Positions 12,145 to 23,198 of a DNA stretch of 64,000 bases are shown here, in pieces. This DNA is from Siphonodentalium dalli (lineage: Eukaryota; Mollusca; Scaphopoda; Gadilida; Siphonodentaliidae). Position 1 is the first letter of the stretch. The number at the start of each line of letters is the position of its first letter. The notes beneath the pieces are model-generated. The model was given only the letters and a program-made list of their open reading frames with translations. It ran no database searches and was not told the DNA's origin. Position numbers and translations under genes: made by a program. The stretch lies in assembly GCA_032622095.1 (NCBI GenBank), contig CP136066.1, positions 57,564,609 through 57,628,608 on the forward strand, in the 5' to 3' direction.

Positions 12145-13482
12145 TATGTATCATAACAAAACTTGTTTGATATACATGTAGAGAGTTTTAGCAAAATTCA
12201 CAATAAGACTGGGTTATGGCAGAAGTCATGTTATTGAGTTGTCCAGCTCACATGATTCAGATGAATGATATCTCTGCACATGTATGTTGAATCTTGACAG
12301 TGACACTCAATGATGCTTAATGCTGAATCTGAAAAAATACATTAATAGATTTTAGATGGCATTATGTGGACGTACAATTGTATGTAATACAGTGGCCGGA
12401 TTCATAATCTCCTGTTTAAACCGCAGAGTTTAAACCTGATTTAAACCTACATTGGCGGTCCAGCCAAACCGGGTCTAATGGGGCGTTTTTGTCGTTCAGT
12501 TGCCAGCTAATTGACAACTCGATTTGGTGATATGAGCATGAAGTCATACTACCCTCTTACCAATCAGACCAATATTATGGTTATTGACACGTCACACATT
12601 ATCGCGAACGCGTGCACGCTCAATGGATTTATTCATTGAGAAACAAGCATCGCTCATGGACCATTAATACGATCGCATTCTGGGTTTAAATAAATCTGAC
12701 AAAGGACACGTCTCTCAACACGAGTTTCACGCGCTGTTCATCACTTTGTCTGTAACAGATTTTCTGCAGGATGCTTAACCCGCAAAGACAATATTTGGTG
12801 TATTTACATGTATATTTGTTTTTATTAAAGGGTATATGAACTGTCTACCTGTATGCCAGTTTGTCTATTCGCAACTGTTATCCCATACCCCTGGACCGAT
12901 TTCAACCAAATTAGGTGTGGTGACTCGGATGGTATAACGGTGTTAGGTTTTTTTAATTTTGATTTAAAAATAAGAAAAATTTAATTTAAAAAAATGAAAA
13001 AATTGTGTTGTTAAATTGAGTAAGGAGTTGAATCTAACAAGAAACAAAACTTTAAATTTAAATTAATATTTGTTTTAAATTTAATATACATTTTTTTAAA
13101 TCAAAATGTTTCAATGACGCTGAATAAAGGCTCCATAATCGAGTCAATCCTGGACCAAGAGGTCAGTCAAATAAAGGCAATTTGCTTATAAGTGCACGCC
13201 AGAAGCAGCATCTGAACGGTGGAAGTGGGCAACCTTGCAGAGCGACAGCTTTTAATATATAAATATATTACATGCGTTGCTTTTTTTTCAATGTCATAAA
13301 TTTCCCGTCATGCAGAAAATCAAAAAGTTCCCAGGTTTTGAAATGGTGGAATATTATGGGAATTTATGGGCGTAGCCAGAGTAGAGCTTTGTGGCACGAT
13401 CTACATCAAAATGAGTTATCAAATTTGACGCATATAGCAATATAAGTTTAGGATTGCAAACTATGTGTATAGCATATCTGGT

Positions 13483-13486
13483 CATG
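13483..13486. other. Target-site duplication CATG (left)
   Basis: CATG precedes the left LTR and recurs directly after the right LTR at 33641-33644. The uninterrupted site with a single CATG is present in copy 1 of the flanking duplication, around 10109-10112, so the 4-bp duplication is directly shown. Confidence 0.95.
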
Positions 13487-13945
13487 TGTGAGGTAATGAA
13501 CACATAGATATAGTAGGTACAAGTCTTTATTATGTTGTGAATAAGATATGCAGTGTGTACAAATATAATGATCAAGAGTCGCCGCGAAGTGATGTCCCTG
13601 AATGGGTGATGCCTGGTGTGAATGATGCCTGGATATAACCTCGAGATGAGATGAGTCTAGTGAAAGCATGATGTGATGGGATGTGGTTGTTTCTTATATA
13701 CTATTTGGGATGCATATTAGATGAGGCGTCTGGCAATACACATCGGGATTGGTTCCACCGTTATGGTCATCTCCCGTGACCATATTTGGGAGCCATCTTC
13801 ATTGTGTGTATGTCTTCGCTGGGAGTAAGACGTGTGAGGTTTCGCTAAGAACCGAACACGAATATCTGAGTTTGGGGTTTTATATATTGGGACATTCGTA
13901 TAGTTTGAATCAAGTTGTGAGATTATAATGGATAGTTATCTCACA
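13487..13945 (-). repeat. LTR, left (3' LTR of the element)
   Basis: 459 bp, starting TGTGAGGTAA and ending TTATCTCACA, so the ends form a short imperfect inverted repeat of TG...CA type. It differs from the right LTR at five positions, about 1.1 percent. In element sense it holds a TATATAAAA box (13878-13886) and an AATAAA polyadenylation signal (13526-13531). Confidence 0.95.
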
Positions 13946-13965
13946 TATGTCCCCCCACCCGTGTA
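13946..13965 (-). promoter_or_regulatory. Probable polypurine tract
   Basis: Directly inside the 3' LTR the element-sense strand reads CACGGGTGGGGGGACATA. This G-rich run sits where the plus-strand primer of reverse transcription is expected. It is not a pure purine run, so the call rests mainly on position. Confidence 0.55.
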
Positions 13966-14760
13966 AGATTTTTAGCGCAGCGGAAAATCTTATGTAACAT
14001 CAAAATTATGGACCTAACTGGGGTATTTGTGACCATGGTATGGATGAGGCTGAAATGAAATATAATGACGATGGTGATCATATAGTAAGTCGATCGATAC
14101 TTTGTAACATTGATTGTGGTGAAGTTATGATTAATACATATGGAACACAGTTGTCTTAAAATGATAATACGCAATATTATGAGATTATGAAATAAATGGT
14201 GGGAAAAGCATATATGGGTTGGTATATAAAATGATCGGGCAAGCAGTGATAATGCGTGCTATATTGATATGTAGGATAAGGTGTGATAATAGAATATAGA
14301 GATACAAGTATGAGAAGTAATGAATATAACAATACGGTAATAGTGCATGGTATGTTTTGTAAATGATGTACATTGGTGATGTATTATATAAATGCATGTT
14401 GTATTGTTAATAAAATCATGAGGATATGTATACATTCGGTATTGTGGTAATGAGAGACCAAATGTTTCTCATCTGCCGTCAATTGCACAGGGAATTGTTG
14501 AGAGCATGTGTCAGAGGTGAAATATTGTTTGGAGTGTGGTATATGAGGCATTTATAAATGCGTTTGTTGATAGTTGGCGAGATCCGTGACCAATGTTATT
14601 GATGATAATTGGCGGTCAGTTGTCTAACGCTAGGGATTGGCACGTGTCATAATGGCGTTAGTATCTACAGCTGCCGGGGTATGGATGCAGTAACGAAATT
14701 AGAATTAGTCTGTGGGTTTGTGCCCCTTATAGAAAAAAAATGGTATTATTGATAAAATGA
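13966..14760. other. Untranslated stretch between env-like gene and 3' LTR
   Basis: About 800 bp inside the element with no convincing coding frame on either strand. Several AT-rich open frames exist but have no recognisable content. Confidence 0.5.
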
Positions 14761-16958
14761 TCAGTATAGATTAAGTGGTGGGTTATGGATGGACGCGTGA
14801 GTTTTTATTATTTTCATAGGTCGTAATGTGGATGATTCATCATCAACATCTCGCGGGTGTTTTTTGGGAAATGTCAAATCTTCTTGTGTACTTTGTATTT
14901 GAGGTTGCTTAGCTGGAGACAAATGAATATCTTTCGTAGCTTCCTTGGGTATTGGTGGGGTTAGTCTGTGACGAAGTTGCATATCAGTTCCATTTATCAT
15001 TTGGTTAAGTTTATTTCGTCGTTTTGCGATTTTAATTCGTCTCGTGTTGTGATTGCGTTGAGTCTGATATTGGGAAATTTTCGTAATACACTGAATAACG
15101 TATTTGCGACTTGAGATGGCAATCAGTAAAATTAATATGAACGTAATGACCGCGGGAATGATGATTTGGTAATAATCTTGTTTTTGCTTTTGTTTGATGG
15201 GTTGCAGGGAAGTGACTGTTTGCAGAAAATCATATAGGGATAGTTGCTTTATGGGGGGTAACTTGTTTGGAATCGAAATTTGAGGGGGCAAGTTATGAAT
15301 TTGGGAAAATAATGGCTTCCATTGTGGCAATTTATGTAATTCAATAGTTGATTGTAATTGGGTTATTTGTGTCTTGATGGTGATGTTTGATGAGTTCAAA
15401 GTTGTGAATGCAATTAGTTTGATACTGGTTGATGTAGCTATGCACCTTGGTGGTAAAGTTATCGTTGCGATGGGGGGTAAAATTGTGATTCTATACGGTC
15501 GTTTTCTTAAGAGATTGTGATGACAGTTTACTGTAAATGTATGAGCTTTCATGGTTGTTATAAGCCATGTACATGCCGCCAGTTTAATAGCGGATGGTAA
15601 ATTATACTGAGGGTAGATGGCTATAGGGCAATTTGTGGCGGTATTTTTTGTATCATTGGTGAATATGTTGAGTAGGCAGTTATGATTATGTGATGCGGCG
15701 ATTGAAATTTGTTGAATTTTACAATATGGTAATTTGTTTAAAATACACGGGTGATTGTCACCAATGGTGGTATATTTGGATCGGTCGGGAGATAATAGCA
15801 GGTAATTATGAGTAATATCGATTCGGGCAACTGTATATTTATTGTTGTGTCTGAGTTTTGGGTCTCGAGGGTCTAATGGATAAAAAAAATGGTATAGCGC
15901 GTATATGTCAAACTACATTCTGATATAAATAAATAAATAAATAAATTGTTATGGTAATGATTAGTCTGCTGTCTGTGAGTATGGTTTGTGTCTTCAAATG
16001 TTGGTAATATTTTGCAATTCCCGATTCTATGGGGAATGGTAACTTCAAATGGGCTGGAAGTAATTTCGTTATACTGTCAAGTGCCTTTTTTAAATGTATT
16101 GGGCTTATGATCTCCGGTGTAAATCGGTGGTTAATTAGAGAGGCAATTTGAACTTTAAGATGTCGCAAATATAATTTTGCTTGGATAACATCTTGTTGTA
16201 TTTCATGTAATATTACTAGAAACTTAGCGTTGATGATTGTGAATATCTCAATTGTATGCACATGTTTTTGAGTCCGATGTGTTTCTTTTCGAAGTGTGGC
16301 TTGAATATTGGATATTGTTGTTGATAATGTGTTGACTCGTTGGCGATTTTCGTTTGAAATGACGCGTGTGATGTTCATGATAGAATAAGCGGTTTGAGTG
16401 TCGTGTTGGATTTTTTTTTTGGTTTTGGTAGAGGGTTCGTATGTTATCTTCTACATGTGTAATATCTGACATCGAAGGTGTGCCGAATAAAAACTTAGCT
16501 ATATCGCTTATTACTGGTAAAATTGCTCGTTTGAGTCTTTTGGTATTATGGAGTTGATAATAATTATGATATTCATATTGGATTTGTTTTGTTTCCGTGA
16601 GAGCTGCTGCTAATTAAGTTTGTAAATCTGTCAAAATGTTGATGAGATTAAAGTTAATGTTATTTGTCTCGTTCCTGAATGGAGGTTTGTTATGGTGATA
16701 TGTGCTTTGATGAAACGTGGCACAAATGCTATTGAGTTTATTTTGGGCCATCCTTATGTCGGTAGCGAGTCTTGCTATGTAGGTATAATATGGTGTGAGT
16801 TCAATGAGAAAACTGAGATCCCAATTTTCATTAGAGACAGCAATTTGCCGGTGATGCAAAAATAACATGTTCTGTCGAGTTAACATAGCGTCACTAGTTT
16901 GAAAGCCGATGATAAGTATGAAGAGCGTCGCTTTAACGAAGTTTTCTGTAGGCTTCAT
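14761..16958 (-). pseudogene. env: env-like membrane glycoprotein gene, broken
   Basis: It would encode an envelope-like surface protein. From 16958 the frame opens with Met followed by a hydrophobic signal peptide (about residues 9-20); a splice-acceptor-like TTTTTACTTATAG lies some 15 bp upstream, as expected for a spliced env message. An R-L-K-R cleavage-type motif at 16528-16539 is followed by a hydrophobic, fusion-peptide-like stretch. The frame starting at 16378 holds an 'ISP..L..AL..I..LLP..LKLP' pattern reminiscent of errantivirus/baculovirus F-type Env. The C-terminal part has a membrane segment (about 15100-15177) and a long basic tail ending at 14761. Breaks: in-frame TAA at 16614-16616, a frame change at the T10 run 16411-16420, and another around the AAAT repeat 15925-15945. 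The last part is open to about 15895, upstream of its first Met at 15552. Family assignment rests on layout and pattern, not alignment. Confidence 0.75.
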
Positions 16959-17246
16959 ATCGCTTGCACCCCTATAAGTAAAAATATAGGTGTGTATTAG
17001 CGGGTTAGCCGGTATCTGATTATAAAGATAGATTCGCGTGGGCATGGCTTTTATGGGTTAACTGGTTTGATTAATCGACGAGATTTTTCGGCCGGTGTAA
17101 GTTGTAATGTCATTCTCAAATTACTGTGTAAAATTGGTACCCCCAGAAATCGACGAAATATGACGTCACGCGATGCCAGTGTGTGTACCAATTAGCCGCG
17201 CTGCGTGCGCTAGGCGTGTCGACGAAGGTAATTAGTGGTATAGCGG

Positions 17247-17252
17247 TATAAA
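17247..17252 (+). promoter_or_regulatory. TATA box of antisense gene A
   Basis: TATAAA stands 58 bp upstream of the ATG at 17310 on the strand opposite to gag-pol-env. The spacing would give a 5' leader of about 25-30 nt. The same arrangement recurs at the related gene at 19325. Confidence 0.5.
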
Positions 17253-17309
17253 TGCGTTGGCCATTACGGCTGTAGATTATTGCGGGCCTATCTTTCGATA
17301 TTTGCAGTT

Positions 17310-17615
17310 ATGAGTCAACTTTTGAGTGAGTTAGAGTGTAAGTTGAGAAATGCGAAGTTATGTGGTCTAGGGTATTTTGGGGTTATCATTGATTCGATCT
17401 ATCTGACATACGTAAATGACCAGATAGTCGATCAATTTGAGCGGGGGAATGAGCACGCCCGGACGGGAGTATCGTCAAAAAGTGATCGATATCTGTGTAC
17501 CCTGTGGTTGGAAGAAAATGAGAGGTGTTATCTCATTTTAAATCTGGGGAAACAGATTAGGGAAGAGAGGAGAAGATTGATAGATCTGTGGTCTGAAGAA
17601 CAGACTGACTGGTAA
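17310..17615 (+). CDS. Antisense accessory protein A (101 aa), unknown function
   Basis: An intact frame of 101 codons on the strand opposite to the retroelement genes, just beyond the 5' end of env. I chose the ATG at 17310 because it has G at -3 and lies downstream of a TATA box; the frame is open 10 codons further. The protein has no signal peptide or clear membrane segment. Its charged C-terminal 40 residues (DRY, then ERC, NL, I..E-ER-R, D-WS, T) align with the protein encoded at 19325-19591: I count 18 identities over 39 aligned positions with one 2-residue gap. That similarity between two separate loci on the same strand is the best evidence that both are real genes. A candidate AATAAA lies at about 17893. 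I recognise no known family; an element-encoded regulatory or host-defence function would be speculation. Confidence 0.6.
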   Translation: MSQLLSELECKLRNAKLCGLGYFGVIIDSIYLTYVNDQIVDQFERGNEHARTGVSSKSDRYLCTLWLEENERCYLILNLGKQIREERRRLIDLWSEEQTDW

Positions 17616-18086
17616 CACGGAGTTAAGTTGGGCCGACTGATGAGCGAGATTTGAGGAGGTTTGGCAGGAGGAGTGAAGGAGAAAGATGGGCCCAATCTTT
17701 TATAGCTGTTTGTGCCTATATAATTTAACGTGGGCTACATCGTGCTAATGAAGATTGGTTTCATTGAAAAACATCACATGGACATCTGAATGTGAAAGAC
17801 GAGTGGTATTGCTGTATTATTTATAAAATGTATTTGTCATAGGGTGTAGGTATACCAACAGTCATGTCAATATGGATATCAAAAGGCATATGAATAAATG
17901 CGTATTGTATTCTGCTATATATAGGTTCTTATTGCTATATTTGACATGGTTATTGGCGGAAATATTTGGTGATTGTATAGTATTAGGGGAGTGCAATTGA
18001 CGCATGGAATAGTAGTTCTATCTATATTGTAATGATAATATTTTGATCGCGCATTATCACGCGGCTCTGGTTATCTTGGCTGGGGG
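17616..18086. other. Gene-free stretch in accessory region
   Basis: Downstream of antisense gene A. AT-rich, with no further coding signal on either strand. Confidence 0.5.
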
Positions 18087-18087
18087 G

Positions 18088-18183
18088 GTATGTATACGAT
18101 ATCGTCGTGTTGGGAGATATATTGTGATTTACACATACATGTTATTCAGGCTCATTTTAGCTCTGCACATGTATATGTGATTT

Positions 18184-18186
<3 letters not shown>
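18088..18186. repeat. About 100-bp repeat preceding the poly-T tract
   Basis: The segment from GTATACGATATCGTCGTGTT to GTGATTTAGG recurs at 18239-18335 and 21755-21855. It sits directly before the T29 tract that starts the 3.5-kb duplicated unit, and may show where the duplication or slippage began. Confidence 0.7.
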
Positions 18187-18215
<29 letters not shown>

Positions 18216-18360
18216 GGGCAGTGGGGGGGGGGGGTGGTACATATACGATATCGTCGTGTTGGGAGATATATTGTGATTTACACATACATGTTATTCAGGC
18301 TCATTTTAGCTCTGCACATGTATATGTGATTTAGGGTATTTTGGGCAGTGGGGGGTGTGT

Positions 18361-19270
18361 ATACGATATAGCCTTGTGTAATATGTGCTTTGATGTACGT
18401 CTTTGGCTATTATGGGTGGAGTGTAGAATGGGTTATGGGTGGTTGTGTGGCACGTCTGTCGTGTTTTGTATGTCACATGTTAATTTGAATTAGGCCGTGA
18501 CTGGCCGTTAACATGTACGTTATATTCGGTAATTGTTTTTTATTTTTTATTTTTTTTATTTTGTTTTGGACGGGCGTTCGGATGTCATGGGATTTGGATT
18601 GTGACTTGCATCTCACTAGATACGTGGTGTGTGGGGGAGGGGTGTGGTGTATGTACTGAATCGTTATGGAAGGTTCACCTATCGGTGTTCTTGTCCTATT
18701 TATTGGTTTGTGTTGGTCGCTTGATTTTGACTTTATGATACACTTGTGAGGACGTGAACCTTGGTTAATTATTTCATCTAAATAGGGTTATTTGAGTTTA
18801 ATGAATAATTATGGATAGTTTTGGTTATGTTATGAGGCAGAAAAATTGGCTGGGTAATGTTTGTTTATGTTATTAGTTTATGTTGAAATATTCCTATTTA
18901 TTGATATGATACTTGTGTAACATATTTGTATTGTATTTATTTTTTGTTGTTTGAGGGAAGCAAGTTTAGCCCTGTGTGCACTGTGCACCGATGCACACTG
19001 GACTTGCTAGTATTGAGTTATAATCTGATTATTAGATGATGTTTAGTGTGTTAATTTATCATTGGACATTATGTTTAGATGTATCGAGGAGATATCGCTT
19101 GATAGCTGGTTCGATGTTAGCGGGAACAGGCGTTTGTAATATATATTACCGTGTGGGTCTATTTGAGATAGATGGTGCCTAGCATGTCCCTCGGGAATCT
19201 TCGAGAATGCCTACTTGATTTTGGCATAGCGTCTCGATTCGATACGGACGCTATCTGCCAATATGGGATG
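18361..19270. other. Gene-free stretch in unit A
   Basis: Upstream of antisense gene B in the first duplicated unit, and repeated at about 21881-22790. T/G-rich on the plus strand, no coding signal. A small inverted pair GTGTGCACTGTGCACC-ATGCACAC lies near 18975-19000. Confidence 0.5.
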
Positions 19271-19272
19271 AG

Positions 19273-19280
19273 TATATAAG
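19273..19280 (+). promoter_or_regulatory. TATA box of antisense gene B, unit A
   Basis: TATATAAG lies 52 bp upstream of the ATG at 19325. The arrangement parallels that of antisense gene A and is duplicated at 22794-22801. Confidence 0.5.
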
Positions 19281-19324
19281 GTGTGGGAATATCGACAAGT
19301 GTTATTTCTGACTTAATTTTCATT

Positions 19325-19591
19325 ATGTCTGATTACTTGCTATTCTTGGAGGCTGAGCTCGCAGTATTGGAGACGAGTCACTATGAAGTGACTATGCAGT
19401 ATGTGGACCACGTACTGGCATTCTATGATGCCATAGTTGCCGTGTGCCTTGCCGGAGGGACCTGGGATAGGTACTTTAGTACCGTGTCTGAATTGGAAAG
19501 ATGTCAGACGGTGGTCAATCTCCGATTGGAGATAATAGATGAAAGGCAGAGAATAGTAGATATATGGAGTCAACATCGGACAGTATTGTAA
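19325..19591 (+). CDS. Antisense accessory protein B, unit A (88 aa)
   Basis: Intact 88-codon frame on the strand opposite to gag-pol-env. The ATG has A at -3 and follows a TATATAAG box. The N-terminal half is acidic and probably helical, with two LE pairs near the start; the C-terminal half shares the DRY...ERC...NL...I..ER-R..D-WS pattern with the 101-aa protein at 17310-17615. The encoded protein is identical to that of the duplicate at 22846-23112. No known domain is recognised and there is no signal peptide. It lies between env and pol, in a region where env-bearing Ty3-type elements normally have nothing. Confidence 0.6.
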   Translation: MSDYLLFLEAELAVLETSHYEVTMQYVDHVLAFYDAIVAVCLAGGTWDRYFSTVSELERCQTVVNLRLEIIDERQRIVDIWSQHRTVL

Positions 19592-20210
19592 GAAGATGTC
19601 GCTGTGAATGCTGCCCCTGATGAATTTGGACCGTCCCTGGATCAAGAGCTGGCTTGCATTCTGCAAGCTGGCACGGTGTTTAGCCAACAATAACATGAAT
19701 TGAATTGTTTTTGTGGTTATTCACCGTGTTAGCCTGTAGAAATAACATCTTGCTGATAAATTTGTAGTTGTTGTTGTTGTTGTAACCGTGGTAATGCACC
19801 AAAGGTGGCAATATTGGTTGAAATACAAAGAGTAACTTCTGTAAACGTGCTAAATCGCCAAAGATTATTTAATTATAGTCTAAGATTGGTTGAAATATAA
19901 AGAGATAAATATATTATTAGCCCGCTGCCAAGAATTATTACAGAGTTCAATACTGTTATTGATTGGGTTATCTAAGTTTTAGAATGAAGAGCGTTTGTTT
20001 GTTCGTTCAAATAAATTTGGTTTGAGTTATTTCGGAGAGTTTATGGGAACGTATTGAATATGGAAGAAATGCCGGGGTTGATATAATATACGCTTTATAG
20101 TAAAGAGCGTTATATGTTTGCTTCGGGGTTTCATGGGTTCAACTAATGTCGGCAAATGTATGTGAGAAGTGAGGTGGGAAATGGAATAGGTATTGAGTGA
20201 TGACGGTGGA

Positions 20211-20680
20211 AATGCCGTGGTTTCTGTACCAATCGTTCTATGATAAAGAGCGTTATTTGGCAGTATTGGGGGTAGTGATGTTGAGGGAAATATGCCGTGA
20301 TTATTGTATCAACTACTATATAATATATATAGTAATGCGGCGTTGGTGGGGGGGGTGTCTACATTGAGGGATAATATGCCGTGGTTTCTGTACCAATCGT
20401 TCTATGATAAAGAGCGTTGTTTGGCAGTATTGGGGGTAGTAATATTGAGGGAAATATGCCGTGATTATTGTATCACCTACTATAAAATATATAGTGTATT
20501 GTGGCGGTGGTGGGGGGGGGGTGTCTACATTGAGGGATAATATGCCGTGGTTTCTGTACCAATCGTTCTTATGATAAAGAGCGTTGTTTGGCAGTATTGG
20601 GGGTAGTAATATTGAGGGAAATATGCCGTGATTATTGTATCAACTACTATATAATATATATAGTGTATTGTGGCGTTCGT
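20211..20680. repeat. Three tandem subrepeats of about 165 bp (unit A)
   Basis: The block 'CCGTGGTTTCTGTACCAATCG ... GGGAAATATGCCGTGATTATT ... ACTATATAATATATATAGT' is repeated three times, with G-runs of variable length between copies. A more diverged trace precedes it near 20040-20110. Open frames through it are repeats of one peptide and are weak coding candidates. The array is duplicated at 25172-25640. Confidence 0.75.
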
Positions 20681-20809
20681 GTGCTATGTCAATGAATATA
20701 TGATTGAGTTAAGCATATTGGAGGGAATGATGATGTAACTGAGTTATGAACGGGAGTTTGCCATATTGAAATCACATTAGTGTTTAGAACGCGGAGATAT
20801 CAGAGACTG

Positions 20810-20965
20810 ATGCGAAAGGCAATGATTGACAGATTGGCATGTTTCGTGAATAAACAATTGGGCAAAGACGCCAAGTGTCAGTCGTTAGCGAAAGATATAT
20901 ATTACATGTCTATTAGGTTAAATTTACTTCGGCATCATGACTCAACGTACACCTGTTATCGATAA
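20810..20965 (+). CDS. Small hypothetical frame C, unit A (51 aa)
   Basis: ATG-initiated frame of 51 codons, rich in Lys, Arg and Leu, open about 20 codons upstream without another ATG. It is preserved in the duplicate (25771-25926) with one Lys-to-Arg change, but the units are so similar that this says little about selection. A second open frame follows at 20994-21233. Function unknown; it could be chance. Confidence 0.2.
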   Translation: MRKAMIDRLACFVNKQLGKDAKCQSLAKDIYYMSIRLNLLRHHDSTYTCYR

Positions 20966-21233
20966 TTGAATTAGAGATTTGGGAAATGAGACAATGCCCT
21001 GTTTGATGTATATGCTAAATGATCATGCCACTGGTATGAGTAAAGATTATCGTTTTTTGTTTTTTTTGGCAAGTTCATTATGTGAGGTGGCAGGGTGCCT
21101 ATCTCTATGTCTAAGGGGTGGGATGGGAGAAGGTGCCGTCTGGTCTGCCTTTGTAAAACCTGTTTTATATAATACTAATAAAAGTTATGTACACTATCTA
21201 TCATTAGTGATTGTGAGGTATTTTGATACATGA

Positions 21234-21700
21234 TTATGAATGTTCGATATCAGTTGTCATCTGATATAAATCATATGTTTCCGTACTTTCATTTGACCAA
21301 TTCGTCGAAGGGCTGCTAAATGAGGGATTAGAAAGCGATGAATCTTTTGGAGTGTGTGTGGCGTACGGTGTATATAATTTACGATGCCGGCCACGTTTGT
21401 TATCTGCGCGATCCGATTTTGTGTCTGGCGTAGTATTATAAGAATTTTGTGTTGTAATTAATTTGTGTTTTATGACATTTGGTTCCTGTGTTTGTGGCCT
21501 TGATTGGTCGCTGGGTGAAAATTGCGGGGGTGATTGGCTGTCTGTTTTATTAAAATGTTTTGAAGCCATGAGTCTGTTGGCTAACTCAGCCAATGGTATT
21601 GAAGAACTGTCGTCTGTGTTTGATCGCTCAAGTTGAGCGCGCTTAATTGCCGTCGTTTTGAGGTCATCGTCTGATTCCAACGTGGATTGAGAGTTATTAC
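21234..21700 (-). pseudogene. Duplicated 3' tail of pol, unit A (truncated)
   Basis: A near-identical copy of the last 155 or so codons of pol, including the Ser/Thr/Gln-rich tail, ending at the same stop (21234). Its 5' side is cut at the unit junction (GAGTTATTAC, then TTTTAGGG and T29), so it has no integrase core and cannot be translated as part of pol. Confidence 0.85.
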
Positions 21701-21706
21701 TTTTAG

Positions 21707-21737
<31 letters not shown>

Positions 21738-22793
21738 GGGCAGTGGGGGGGGGGGTGGTACATATACGATATCGTCGTGTTGGGAGATATATTGTGATTT
21801 ACACATACATGTTATTCAGGCTCATTTTAGCTCTGCACATGTATATGTGATTTAGGGTATTTTGGGCAGTGGGGGGTGTGTATACGATATAGCCTTGTGT
21901 AATATGTGCTTTGATGTACGTCTTTGGCTATTATGGGTGGAGTGTAGAATGGGTTATGGGTGGTTGTGTGGCACGTCTGTCGTGTTTTGTATGTCACATG
22001 TTAATTTGAATTAGGCCGTGACTGGCCGTTAACATGTACGTTATATTCGGTAATTGTTTTTTATTTTTTATTTTTTTTATTTTGTTTTGGACGGGCGTTC
22101 GGATGTCATGGGATTTGGATTGTGACTTGCATCTCACTAGATACGTGGTGTGTGGGGGAGGGGTGTGGTGTATGTACTGAATCGTTATGGAAGGTTCACC
22201 TATCGGTGTTCTTGTCCTATTTATTGGTTTGTGTTGGTCGCTTGATTTTGACTTTATGATACACTTGTGAGGACGTGAACCTTGGTTAATTATTTCATCT
22301 AAATAGGGTTATTTGAGTTTAATGAATAATTATGGATAGTTTTGGTTATGTTATGAGGCAGATAAATTGGCTGGGTAATGTTTGTTTATGTTATTAGTTT
22401 ATGTTGAAATATTCCTATTTATTGATATGATACTTGTGTAACATATTTGTATTGTATTTATTTTTTGTTGTTTGAGGGAAGCAAGTTTAGCCCTGTGTGC
22501 ACTGTGCACCGATGCACACTGGACTTGCTAGTATTGAGTTATAATCTGATTATTAGATGATGTTTAGTGTGTTAATTTATCATTGGACATTATGTTTAGA
22601 TGTATCGAGGAGATATCGCTTGATAGCTGGTTCGATGTTAGCGGGAACAGGCGTTTGTAATATATATTACCGTGTGGGTCTATTTGAGATAGATGGTGCC
22701 TAGCATGTCCCTCGGGAATCTTCGAGAATGCTTACTTGATTTTGGCATAGCGTCTCGATTCGATACGGACGCTATCTGCCAATATGGGATGAG

Positions 22794-22801
22794 TATATAA
22801 G
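22794..22801 (+). promoter_or_regulatory. TATA box of antisense gene B, unit B
   Basis: TATATAAG, 52 bp upstream of the ATG at 22846; identical context to 19273-19280. Confidence 0.5.
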
Positions 22802-22845
22802 GTGTGGGAATATCGACAAGTGTTATTTCTGACTTAATTTTCATT

Positions 22846-23112
22846 ATGTCTGATTACTTGCTATTCTTGGAGGCTGAGCTCGCAGTATTGGAGACGAGTC
22901 ACTATGAAGTGACTATGCAGTATGTGGACCACGTACTGGCATTCTATGATGCCATAGTTGCCGTGTGCCTTGCCGGAGGGACCTGGGATAGGTACTTTAG
23001 TACCGTGTCTGAATTGGAAAGATGTCAGACGGTGGTCAATCTCCGATTGGAGATAATAGATGAAAGGCAGAGAATAGTAGATATATGGAGTCAACATCGG
23101 ACAGTATTGTAA
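22846..23112 (+). CDS. Antisense accessory protein B, unit B (88 aa)
   Basis: Duplicate of 19325-19591, encoding the same 88 residues. It lies 86 bp upstream of the hAT-like insertion, so in this unit its natural 3' flank is displaced by 1.45 kb while the promoter side is intact. A 7-bp deletion relative to unit A lies in the 3' flank near 23180, outside the frame. Confidence 0.6.
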   Translation: MSDYLLFLEAELAVLETSHYEVTMQYVDHVLAFYDAIVAVCLAGGTWDRYFSTVSELERCQTVVNLRLEIIDERQRIVDIWSQHRTVL

Positions 23113-23198
23113 GAAGATGTCGCTGTGAATGCTGCCCCTGATGAATTTGGACCGTCCCTGGATCAAGAGCTGGCTTGCAAGCTGGCACGGTGTTTAGC

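Larger units (their letters stand above)
10455..13486. repeat. 3.38-kb tandem duplication, copy 2 (left part)
   Basis: Near-identical repeat of 7079-10106. It stops at CATG (13483-13486), where the LTR element begins, and its remainder continues at 33641. It repeats the same contents, including the long-TIR MITE and the ACCGTG block. Confidence 0.92.
18181..21700. repeat. Internal 3.5-kb tandem duplication, unit A
   Basis: Runs from TTTAGG plus a 29-T tract (18187-18215) to GAGTTATTAC and is repeated at 21701-26661. I see only about 10-12 substitutions and one 7-bp indel between units, near 0.3 percent. It contains one antisense gene B, the 165-bp subrepeats, short plus-strand frames and the last part of pol. 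The pol part is cut at the unit junction, so unit A is the secondary copy of the pol tail. Confidence 0.92.

Noticed and set aside
20304-20540. Plus-strand frame with an ERC...L...I pattern in the 165-bp subrepeats, possibly a third relative of the antisense proteins
   Set aside because: The match is only a few residues and the frame is generated by tandem repeats and G-runs; not enough to call homology.
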